From Bacteroidota bacterium (GTDB taxonomy: Bacteria; Bacteroidota; Bacteroidia; Sphingobacteriales; Sphingobacteriaceae), in NCBI GenBank assembly GCA_025355225.1, contig JANYAB010000597.1, positions 1-13,657 on the forward strand: 13,657 nucleotides of DNA, in the 5' to 3' direction. The position numbers and the translations under genes were made by a program. The notes under the pieces are model-generated. The model worked only from the letters and a program-made list of their open reading frames with translations, made no database searches and was not told the origin of the DNA. Positions 1-5,611 of this stretch are shown here, in pieces. How positions within the stretch are numbered: the stretch's first letter is position 1; each line of letters opens with the position of its first letter.

Positions 1-110
1 GTAACGGTTTTTCTTTGGGTTCAAAGATCAATATGTACTACCACGTATTAACCAGTGAAAACCTGCTCCAGGTGTATCCTACTGCGGCTATTCGGGTTAA
101 GTTCAATTAA
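1..110 (+). CDS. C-terminal end of an unidentified protein (5' truncated by window)
   Basis: An open frame runs from the window edge (codons in phase with base 3) to TAA at 108-110. It gives about 35 residues ending in ...AAIRVKFN. The alternating hydrophobic/polar residues and a Phe next to the C-terminus resemble the last strands of an outer-membrane beta-barrel protein, but the fragment is too short to assign a family. No hairpin terminator was seen directly after it; about 94 bases separate it from the next gene on the same strand. A chance open frame this short cannot be excluded. Confidence 0.5.
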   Translation, partial: NGFSLGSKINMYYHVLTSENLLQVYPTAAIRVKFN

Positions 111-204
111 ACCATTTCAAAATATTTATGTCAATAATATAACAACGAACTTTTTTACATAAAATCTGTTGTATTATTTACATCTATAAAACAATGTTAC
201 TACC

Positions 205-372
205 ATGAAAACGCAAATTATAAGATTAATAGCACTGCTGATTTTTGCTTCAGTTGCTATGTCAAGCTGTTCAATTGAATACCGCGAACACCACAGACAT
301 CACGAGAGAGACCATGATGACCATCGTGATCATGACGATCACGACCATCATTATCGTAATTACAATAATTAA
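205..372 (+). CDS. Small His/Asp-rich lipoprotein (55 aa)
   Basis: ATG at 205 opens a 55-codon frame ending in TAA at 370-372. Residues 1-21 form a lipoprotein-type signal: K3 and R7, a hydrophobic core (IIRLIALLIFASVA), then MSS before Cys22, the likely lipidated residue. The mature part (22-55) is extremely polar: 10 His and 7 Asp lie between residues 29 and 49 in HDDH/HDHH-like runs, ending in an Asn/Tyr-rich tail (YRNYNN). Such composition suggests binding of divalent metals (Zn, Ni, Cu) at the envelope, but no named family is recognised and the function is inferred from composition only. A hairpin terminator follows 22 bases later, which supports a real monocistronic gene. A longer overlapping frame in another phase (from 245) is a shadow of the repetitive codons. 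Confidence 0.7.
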   Translation: MKTQIIRLIALLIFASVAMSSCSIEYREHHRHHERDHDDHRDHDDHDHHYRNYNN

Positions 373-394
373 AAAGACTGTAATATTCAGCCTT

Positions 395-426
395 AAAAAT
401 CCTGCCTTTAAAGCGGGATTTTTTTG
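395..426. terminator. Bidirectional hairpin terminator
   Basis: AAAAATCCTGC (395-405) pairs with GCGGGATTTTT (413-423), with one T-G wobble and a 7-base loop, and runs into a T tract to 426. The A-rich left arm gives a T run for minus-strand transcripts. It lies between the lipoprotein gene (stop at 372) and the convergent GH16 gene (stop at 429), so it probably serves both. Confidence 0.8.
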
Positions 427-428
427 CT

Positions 429-1307
429 TTATTTTTTACCCCTGGTTACCAACACCCAGTCAACAAGCACCTTAGCCTGGCCTGCTTTTATCTTATTGAC
501 AGTCGCCTGTGAAATGCCATAATAGGGAGAAGTAATTTTGTTCACACCGCCCGGGTAACCACCGCCTAATGCAAAATTGAGGATGATAAACTTAGCATTA
601 TCAAAAGCCCAGCGTCCGTAATGCTCTACCATGGCACGGGTTACAGTGTAGGTTATTTTATCATCCGTTTTAAAAACCATCTGGTCGGGTGTCCAGTCTA
701 CCGAGTAAATATGCCATTGACCGACATCTGTATTTACCGGGAAAATATAACGGTAAGCTAAAGGTGTGTTGCCAAAATAATTGGGGCCATGCAGGGCATT
801 GCTGATCCAGCTCGAATCGCCCACGGTTTCCATCATATCTATCTCGCCGCTATCAGGCCATTTGCCATTACCCAATGCCCAGAATGCTGGCCACATACCA
901 GCCCCTGATGCTATCTTCATTCGCGCAGAAGCAGTGCCATAGGTAAATTCCATTTTGTGCCGGGTGTTTATTCTTCCCGAAATGAAATCATATTTTTTTA
1001 CCTGCTTACTGGTATAGCCCGGGTGATAAATCGCTTTAATAACGAGTGCCCCTTTATCCGCACCCTCTGCATCTTTGCCATGTACAAAATATAATACTGA
1101 TGAAGAATCTACATATGCCTGTTGTTCGTTGTTAACGGTATTTCCGGTAACCTCCACGTTCCATTTACTACGGTCGAGAGTGTTCCCGTTAAAATCTTCA
1201 AAAAAGACGGTGTCGCTTTTAATCTTTTGCTGGGCTATACACTGGCAAACAACGAAAAAGTACAGAATAATAAAAGAAAGAAGAGTTTTAGTATTGAAAT
1301 ATTTCAT
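429..1307 (-). CDS. Secreted GH16 family endo-beta-glucanase (laminarinase-like)
   Basis: This 292-residue protein belongs to glycoside hydrolase family 16. Family members cut beta-1,3 or mixed beta-1,3/1,4 glucans (sometimes galactans) by a retaining mechanism. The diagnostic motif EIDMME lies at residues 155-160: E155 is the expected nucleophile, D157 the helper and E160 the acid/base. It is preceded by the conserved MWPAFWALG stretch (138-146) and followed by LHGPNY (172-177). Residues 1-25 are a signal peptide (hydrophobic LLSFIILYFFVV, cleavage likely after CIA25), so it acts in the periplasm or outside the cell. Length fits a single catalytic domain without a carbohydrate-binding module. 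No SusC/SusD pair lies nearby, so it is not part of a visible polysaccharide utilisation locus. It is divergent from the metallophosphoesterase gene across a repeat-rich region. The exact substrate cannot be read from the sequence. Confidence 0.9.
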   Translation of the reverse strand: MKYFNTKTLLSFIILYFFVVCQCIAQQKIKSDTVFFEDFNGNTLDRSKWNVEVTGNTVNNEQQAYVDSSSVLYFVHGKDAEGADKGALVIKAIYHPGYTSKQVKKYDFISGRINTRHKMEFTYGTASARMKIASGAGMWPAFWALGNGKWPDSGEIDMMETVGDSSWISNALHGPNYFGNTPLAYRYIFPVNTDVGQWHIYSVDWTPDQMVFKTDDKITYTVTRAMVEHYGRWAFDNAKFIILNFALGGGYPGGVNKITSPYYGISQATVNKIKAGQAKVLVDWVLVTRGKK

Positions 1308-1361
1308 TACAGAATTGGTATTAGCTGTTAAAAAAATTGCGGGGAGGCACTGACGTAAACA

Positions 1362-1387
1362 AATCGGGTTATTTAATCGGGTTATTT
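1362..1387. repeat. Tandem 13-bp direct repeat in divergent promoter region
   Basis: AATCGGGTTATTT occurs twice without a gap (1362-1374 and 1375-1387), followed by a third partial AATT start. It lies 55-80 bases upstream of the GH16 start codon and 77-102 bases upstream of the metallophosphoesterase start. It may be a regulator-binding array or a slippage product. Confidence 0.6.
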
Positions 1388-1410
1388 AATTGCTAAATAA
1401 CAAATTTGTT
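1381..1410. promoter_or_regulatory. Inverted repeat plus palindrome between GH16 and phosphoesterase genes
   Basis: GTTATTTA (1381-1388) and TAAATAAC (1394-1401) form a perfect 8-bp inverted repeat with a 5-base spacer. It directly overlaps the palindrome AACAAATTTGTT (1399-1410). The left arm is also the end of the second copy of the adjacent 13-bp tandem repeat. The position between two divergent genes makes an operator plausible, but no regulator gene is adjacent and the AT-rich composition raises the chance of coincidence. Confidence 0.4.
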
Positions 1411-1463
1411 TTTACACTTCAATTACCTGCACTTTTATAAATTGCACCACAGATATCAATTTT

Positions 1464-2729
1464 ATGCATAGAGGCGTATTTTTAAATATATTCTTAACAA
1501 TTGCAGCCATCACCTTATTGCTTGACTGGTATGTTTTCAGCGGGTTGAAAACACTTGTAAGTGACTGGCAATCGCAGCGATTGCGGCAAATAGCGTTGTG
1601 GTGCTATATTCTGATATCAGTTGGTGTAACAATTTTGCTACTGCTTGATGTCGGCAGTTTTAGTACTGCTAAAGGGATGACACCTATTCACGAATGGCTG
1701 CTTAGCCTTTTCCTTATTTTTTTCTTCACCAAAATATTTTTTGTTATCATATTGTTTTTGGGTGATACCGGGCGCTTTTTATATGGAATAGGAGATCATA
1801 TTATTCACAGCGAACGAAAAGCAGGTGAGCCGTTTTTCCCGGCCAGGCGGAAATTCATCAGCGAAATAGCGGTCCTGGTTGCTGCGGTGCCTTTTACCGG
1901 TTTCTTTTATGGGATGCTAAAAGGCAAATACGATTTTAAGCTGCATAAGCAAATACTGTATTTTGAGGATCTTCCCGATGCATTCGACGGCTTTACCATT
2001 ACACAAGTATCCGATATTCACTCAGGTAGTTTTGACAATACAGATGCTGTACAGCGCGGTATTGATCTTGCAAAAGCTCAAAAAAGCGACCTGTTTGTTT
2101 TTACCGGCGACCTGGTAAATAATGCAGCCTGGGAGATAGCACCTTATATTGACCGCTTCAGTCAGCTTAAAGCACCTTATGGGCAATTCTCCATATTGGG
2201 CAATCATGATTATGGCGATTATATACAATGGGAAAGCGAAGCTGCCAAAACAGCTAATCTTGAACAATTAAAACAGCAGCATAAAAAATTAGGCTACCGC
2301 CTTTTATTGGACGAAAACGTTGTTATTGAAAAGGATGGACGAAAAATTAGTCTTATCGGCGTACAAAACTGGGGCAGGGGCTTTATAAAGATGGGCAATC
2401 TGGATAAGGCATTGCGGGGGGTTGATAAAGATGCGTTTAAGATATTGCTGTCCCATGATCCTACCCACTGGGAAGAAAAAATACGGCACAACCCGACTAA
2501 GATCCAACTTACATTAGCTGGGCATACACACGGTGCACAGTTCGGCGTAGAGACTGGCAATCTGCGCTGGAGTCCTGTACAATACCGTTATCTGGATTGG
2601 GCTGGCCTCTTTACTGAAAACGGGCGTAACCTGTATGTGAACCGGGGCTTTGGCTTTTTAGCATTTTCGGGTAGGCTGGGAATATGGCCGGAAGTGACGG
2701 TGATCACGCTGAAGAGGAAAGAGGTTTGA
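1464..2729 (+). CDS. Membrane-anchored calcineurin-like metallophosphoesterase
   Basis: This 421-residue protein has an N-terminal membrane part with hydrophobic segments at about 7-20, 43-62, 78-99 and 133-150. A calcineurin-like phosphoesterase domain follows (about 175-415). The two-metal motifs are complete: D184-x-H186 (SDIHSG), G215-D216 (FTGDLVN), GNHD at 246-249, H331 (LSHDPTHW) and GHTH at 353-356. This arrangement matches the YaeI/YkuE-like membrane metallophosphoesterases, some of which cleave lipid pyrophosphates such as UDP-diacylglucosamine; the substrate here is not determinable. An even number of segments would leave the catalytic domain on the same side as the N-terminus. ATG 1464 is chosen because the first hydrophobic segment begins right after it. 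The 68-residue gene at 2831 follows on the same strand after about 100 bases and could be cotranscribed. Confidence 0.9.
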   Translation: MHRGVFLNIFLTIAAITLLLDWYVFSGLKTLVSDWQSQRLRQIALWCYILISVGVTILLLLDVGSFSTAKGMTPIHEWLLSLFLIFFFTKIFFVIILFLGDTGRFLYGIGDHIIHSERKAGEPFFPARRKFISEIAVLVAAVPFTGFFYGMLKGKYDFKLHKQILYFEDLPDAFDGFTITQVSDIHSGSFDNTDAVQRGIDLAKAQKSDLFVFTGDLVNNAAWEIAPYIDRFSQLKAPYGQFSILGNHDYGDYIQWESEAAKTANLEQLKQQHKKLGYRLLLDENVVIEKDGRKISLIGVQNWGRGFIKMGNLDKALRGVDKDAFKILLSHDPTHWEEKIRHNPTKIQLTLAGHTHGAQFGVETGNLRWSPVQYRYLDWAGLFTENGRNLYVNRGFGFLAFSGRLGIWPEVTVITLKRKEV

Positions 2730-2830
2730 TTGCGGAAGCTTAATTGCGGAATGTGGACGGCGGAGTAAGCCGTAACAAAACAAATGCTGCAATTATTCCT
2801 TTTATAAATTAAGATCAAATTAAATCAGTT

Positions 2831-3037
2831 ATGCCCGCAAATAAAGTAAAACTCATTAATCCGCAGAAAGAAGGCGTAAAACATACACATCGCGACAATT
2901 GGGAGGTAATGAAGCCTTTCGTACATTTTGCCTTCGGGGCAATAAAAGTAATAACCATAGGGTTAATAGCTATCGTGAAGGCATTGCCATTATTAAAGCC
3001 AGATAAAAACGCCAGTACGGAAGTAAAACGAAGATAA
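2831..3037 (+). CDS. Small single-pass membrane protein, unknown function (68 aa)
   Basis: The 68-residue frame starts at ATG 2831 with no Shine-Dalgarno site. The N-terminal 25 residues are polar and basic with an HTH triplet (18-20). A hydrophobic stretch at about 31-56 (FVHFAFGAIKVITIGLIAIVKALPLL) probably forms one helix, interrupted by Lys39 and Lys50. A short basic tail ends in VKRR. No family is recognised. It ends one base before the stop codon of the convergent response regulator gene. The clean membrane-like pattern and the position downstream of the phosphoesterase support a real gene, but conservation was not tested. Confidence 0.6.
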   Translation: MPANKVKLINPQKEGVKHTHRDNWEVMKPFVHFAFGAIKVITIGLIAIVKALPLLKPDKNASTEVKRR

Positions 3038-3058
3038 CCTAATGTACGATCAGGTTAT
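3034..3058. terminator. Weak hairpin spanning both stop codons of a convergent pair
   Basis: ATAACCT (3034-3040) and AGGTTAT (3052-3058) are perfect 7-bp arms with an 11-base loop; TTACTTTTT follows on the plus strand. The left arm contains the plus-strand stop TAA (3035-3037) and most of the minus-strand stop (3039-3041). It could act as a compact shared terminator, though the stem is AT-rich and short. Confidence 0.4.
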
Positions 3059-3401
3059 TTACTTTTTCCACCAATTCGTCTAATCCAAATGGCTTGGCTA
3101 TGATATCATCGAAAGCCATGGCCGAAAAATCAATGTCCTTATGGAAATAGGAAGAGCAAATCATCACAGGGGTATTGCCAAACCGCGGATGCCATTTGAT
3201 CTGCCTGCAAATATCATCATTTTTGCTACCCGTAGTCTTGTCATCAAGTATAAACAGGTCCGGTTGAAAAATTTTAGCTATTTCGATCAGGTTATTACTG
3301 TCTGAAGTAATAAGCACCTGGAATTTCTCATATGACAAGGCTTCTTCTACCACATCTAATATATCCTGGTTGTCGTCTAATACCAATATTCGCTTAAGCA
3401 T
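3039..3401 (-). CDS. Single-domain response regulator (receiver only)
   Basis: This 120-residue protein is a stand-alone receiver domain with no output domain. The acidic pair D9-D10 (LVLDDNQ) binds Mg2+. The phosphoacceptor is most likely D53 in PDLFILDDKTTG. The switch residue is S83 or S84 (VMICSSY) and the conserved Lys is K103 in AKPF. The usual Met-Pro after the phosphoacceptor is replaced by Thr-Thr, with an extra Asp at 54. It is cytosolic and would work by phosphorylation-dependent protein contact, as in CheY- or Spo0F-like proteins or within a phosphorelay. No histidine kinase gene lies in the window, so its partner is unknown. It is convergent with the 68-residue membrane gene. Confidence 0.92.
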   Translation of the reverse strand: MLKRILVLDDNQDILDVVEEALSYEKFQVLITSDSNNLIEIAKIFQPDLFILDDKTTGSKNDDICRQIKWHPRFGNTPVMICSSYFHKDIDFSAMAFDDIIAKPFGLDELVEKVNNLIVH

Positions 3402-3614
3402 AAGTTTTTGTTAATAGGTTATTGTTGCGTACTGGTTTAATCATATCAATTTGTATGGTAAAAAATCCCACCTAAAGCTAAATTTTGACTTAGATAATTA
3501 AAATTGGTTTAACCTTTTTTAACTTTTTATTCCCGCCCAACCTTTTTAAACGTTAGCTGAAGGCCCCCGGAACTAAAAAAAGGTCCTTGATGGCAAAGAT
3601 TGAGCCGGCATTTC

Positions 3615-3623
3615 TATCTTTAG
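3615..3623 (+). promoter_or_regulatory. Candidate -7 box for the 47-aa ORF, near-leaderless
   Basis: TATCTTTAG matches the Bacteroidota -7 consensus TAnnTTTG at all fixed positions but the last. It ends 8 bases before the ATG at 3631, which would give a transcript with almost no 5' leader. A TTG at 3587-3589 lies 25 bases upstream, longer than the usual 19-21, so the -33 element is weak. Confidence 0.45.
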
Positions 3624-3630
3624 CGCCGCG

Positions 3631-3774
3631 ATGACAAGACCAAACTCAAAAAGTTATTATGTTGCAGTAATTATTATCGGCCTGGCTGTGGGCTTAGCGA
3701 CGAGAGACATGCCGATAGGCTTTTTATTAGCCATTGCATTGGTACTGGCTTTGGCATCATTACCCAAAAAATAA
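3631..3774 (+). CDS. Tiny two-helix membrane protein (47 aa)
   Basis: ATG at 3631 opens 47 codons ending in TAA at 3772-3774. A short polar start (MTRPNSKSYY) leads to two hydrophobic segments, about 11-23 (VAVIIIGLAVGLA) and 30-43 (GFLLAIALVLALAS), joined by a charged turn TRDMP; the tail is LPKK. This is a helical-hairpin membrane protein of unknown function. Support comes from the promoter-like box just upstream and a strong hairpin terminator that begins 8 bases after the stop. The remaining stretch 3402-3600 shows no coding frame; it holds the regulator gene's upstream region. Confidence 0.55.
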   Translation: MTRPNSKSYYVAVIIIGLAVGLATRDMPIGFLLAIALVLALASLPKK

Positions 3775-3781
3775 CCAATAA

Positions 3782-3810
3782 AAAAGGGATACCGCTGAGC
3801 ATCCCTTTTA
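3782..3810. terminator. Bidirectional intrinsic terminator
   Basis: AAAAGGGAT (3782-3790) pairs perfectly with ATCCCTTTT (3801-3809) around a 10-base loop. T-rich flanks on both strands let it end transcripts of the 47-residue ORF (plus) and of the convergent repeat-protein gene (minus). Confidence 0.85.
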
Positions 3811-3830
3811 ACTGCGATAAAAAAGTTTAA

Positions 3831-4352
3831 TTATTTAGCGCGGCGAATGGGGTGCTTAATGCCGTCGCGGCGGGCAGCTTTAACATCCTTTCGAAGATCT
3901 TTAGCATCAGCCTTGAGATCTTTTTGCGCAGCCTGCGCACCTGTTATATCACCTGCTTTAACGTCTTTTTGTTCAGTCACTTTATCCGCTTTGACGTTTT
4001 TCAGATCGGCTTTGACATCTTTTAAATCGGCTGCTTTAATTTGCTTATCTGCTAATTTAACCGGGTGGGCAACACCTTCTGATTTTAAAATTTTTGCATC
4101 GGCTTTAATATCCTGCTTATCCACCTTAGCTGCAGCAAGATCAGTTTTTGCGGCAGCGAGGTCGCCTTTCTTAATTGCAGTTTTAGCTTCGGCCTTTTTG
4201 TTGTCATAGGCACGCACATCCTTACGCAAGTCTTTCATCTGGGTTTTCACTTCAGGATTTTGAGCAGGCGGAGTAGTTGCTGGAGTACTTGTTTGAGCAA
4301 AAGTAACAGCTGAGAATAGGACTGCAACTGCTAATACACTAATTTTCTTCAT
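3831..4352 (-). CDS. Secreted Lys/Ala/Asp-rich helical repeat protein (173 aa)
   Basis: Residues 1-19 are a clear signal peptide (MKKISVLAVAVLFSAVTFA, cleaved before Q20). A Thr/Pro/Ala-rich linker (21-33) follows. The rest is almost entirely Lys, Ala, Asp, Leu and Val, with 33 Lys in total, no Cys or Trp, and one aromatic residue (Tyr49) in the mature chain. Units such as KDLRKDV, KADLKNVKADK and KDLKADAKDLRKDV recur. Two larger copies end in similar turns: DIKADAKILKSEGVAHPVK (81-99) and DLKADAKDLRKDVKAARRDGIKHPIR (145-170), each with a Gly-[VI]-x-His-Pro-[VI] signature. The pattern predicts long charged amphipathic helices or a partly disordered chain, comparable in composition to LEA-like or stress-coating proteins. 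No known family or function is assigned. It is divergent from the barrel gene at 4541. Confidence 0.82.
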   Translation of the reverse strand: MKKISVLAVAVLFSAVTFAQTSTPATTPPAQNPEVKTQMKDLRKDVRAYDNKKAEAKTAIKKGDLAAAKTDLAAAKVDKQDIKADAKILKSEGVAHPVKLADKQIKAADLKDVKADLKNVKADKVTEQKDVKAGDITGAQAAQKDLKADAKDLRKDVKAARRDGIKHPIRRAK

Positions 4353-4540
4353 AACTTTTTAGTTTTTTTTGATTTTTAAATCTCTACGATTTACGTTTAT
4401 TTTTTGTTGTGCTTGTAGTTAGGACATGTCAATTAATAAATGGTTTAATAATCAGGTAATATATATTTCTTTCAACTAAATAAACCATCACAACGTATTA
4501 CAGTCAATACAGCCTTATTAAGGAGTATTTTAGATTTATT
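4353..4540. promoter_or_regulatory. Divergent intergenic region with weak inverted repeats
   Basis: This 188-base AT-rich spacer separates two divergent exported-protein genes. It contains the palindrome GACATGTC (4423-4430) and an 8-bp inverted repeat, ATGGTTTA (4440-4447) with TAAACCAT (4481-4488). TATATTTC (4462-4469) and TATTTTAG (4526-4533) are one-mismatch -7 boxes for the barrel gene, but neither has a TTG at proper spacing. AAGGAG (4520-4525) looks like a ribosome-binding site but sits about 15 bases from the ATG, farther than usual. Confidence 0.3.
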
Positions 4541-5425
4541 ATGAAGATTATTTACAGACTTTTATTCGCTGTTACATCACTGTTTTTCGCTTCTAACGCA
4601 TTTTCTCAAACATCGCCAACGGATATGACAGATAAGAGCGATAAAACAGCATCATTCAAATTCGGCGTTAACTATTTAAATAATAATGTGTTTATGGGGC
4701 GCTCGGATACCGTCAGTACACCGACAATTTTGCCTGAAATTAAATATACCTTCAGCAACGGAATATTCATTTCGGCCGGTGCAGACTACATTCCAAATCG
4801 TGCGACAAATAGACTGGACGAGGGGAGCATTGCGATTGGATATGATTACGACATTACAGACGATTTGAGCGGGGGCGTGTCGTTTACTAAACTGTTTTAT
4901 AATCCAAACAGTACCCAGATCGGCTCATCAATAAGCAGCACCTTCAGCGCAAATTTAGATTACAATATCGCTGACATCATTACCCCAACAGTAAGTGTGG
5001 ATTATAATATTATTAAACAGGGCTTTGGCAATGATATTTTTGTAAATGCAGGGCTTTCACACGATTTTGCTAAAAAAGGCATTTTCGGAGATAAGGATCT
5101 GTTCATACTTTCACCCACCGTGGCCGTTAATACTGGCACACAAAATTTTTATGACGCCTATCTTACGCTCAAAAAATACAAACTAAATGCCAGAGCTGCA
5201 GCAGCAAAAAAGGTGACGGCAGCTCAAAAGGTAAAATTAAGTAAATTCAAGTTGCTCGATTATGAGTTTTCTGCTCCCCTGGAGTATAAAACAGGACCTC
5301 TTATCCTAAGCTTTACCCCTACCTATGCCTATGCCGAAAATAAATTACCTCCCCGCATTACGGCCGGAATGGTTAGTAAACCCGGCATATTTTATTTTGA
5401 AACAGGCGCTGCACTTAAGTTTTAA
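4541..5425 (+). CDS. Outer-membrane beta-barrel protein, unknown function
   Basis: The 294-residue protein starts with a signal peptide (1-22, ending NAFS before Q23). The rest alternates hydrophobic and polar residues with aromatic girdles (IKYTFSNGIFISAGADY, ISSTFSANLDYNI, LILSFTPTYAY) and ends in GAALKF. A C-terminal Phe is the standard recognition signal for Bam-assembled outer-membrane proteins. Strands are visible from about 38 to the end, roughly 12-14 in number. A Lys/Ala-rich segment at 211-237 (KKYKLNARAAAAKK... KVKLSKFK) interrupts the barrel and is probably a surface or periplasmic loop. No specific transporter family is recognised. The open frame continues 47 codons past the TAA, but the terminal ALKF argues that the stop is genuine. 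Confidence 0.8.
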   Translation: MKIIYRLLFAVTSLFFASNAFSQTSPTDMTDKSDKTASFKFGVNYLNNNVFMGRSDTVSTPTILPEIKYTFSNGIFISAGADYIPNRATNRLDEGSIAIGYDYDITDDLSGGVSFTKLFYNPNSTQIGSSISSTFSANLDYNIADIITPTVSVDYNIIKQGFGNDIFVNAGLSHDFAKKGIFGDKDLFILSPTVAVNTGTQNFYDAYLTLKKYKLNARAAAAKKVTAAQKVKLSKFKLLDYEFSAPLEYKTGPLILSFTPTYAYAENKLPPRITAGMVSKPGIFYFETGAALKF

Positions 5426-5497
5426 GGATTTGCGCCGGAAGAATTAACGTATAGCGGAAAACTCACTTTAAGAAGCGGCATCCCGAACTGCAAAGAG

Positions 5498-5512
5498 ATT
5501 AACCTGGTTAAT
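5498..5512. promoter_or_regulatory. 15-bp interrupted palindrome upstream of the debranching-enzyme promoter
   Basis: ATTAACC and GGTTAAT are perfect 7-bp arms around a single T. The site lies about 54 bases upstream of the putative -33 box of the GlgX-type gene, a typical activator or distal-operator position. No cognate regulator gene is nearby, so the role is inferred from symmetry and position. Confidence 0.45.
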
Positions 5513-5565
5513 ATATCGAATGCGCTTAACGAATATTTTAATACAAAATACCGTGAAAAAACGGG

Positions 5566-5597
5566 TTGATATTAACTTGTTTGTCTGTTAAATTTAG
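5566..5597 (+). promoter_or_regulatory. Bacteroidota-type promoter of the glgX-like gene
   Basis: TTG at 5566-5568 is followed after exactly 20 bases by TAAATTTA (5589-5596), one mismatch from TAnnTTTG. Transcription would begin near 5602, giving a leader of only about 10 bases before the ATG at 5612. The spacing match makes this the best promoter candidate in the window. Confidence 0.65.
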
Positions 5598-5611
5598 GGA
5601 AAATTCACAAC

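Noticed and set aside
245..475. 76-codon plus-strand frame rich in Ile/Thr
   Set aside because: It is the +1 phase reading of the repetitive His/Asp codons of the 205-372 lipoprotein gene and then runs through the terminator hairpin.
2729..2752. Two ATTGCGGAA copies just after the phosphoesterase stop
   Set aside because: Only two 9-base copies 14 bases apart with no further unit or symmetry; too little to call a repeat element.
3847..4209. 120-codon plus-strand frame opposite the repeat protein
   Set aside because: It mirrors the Lys/Ala/Asp repeat codons of the minus-strand gene, has no signal or domain logic, and the minus-strand frame has a clear signal peptide.
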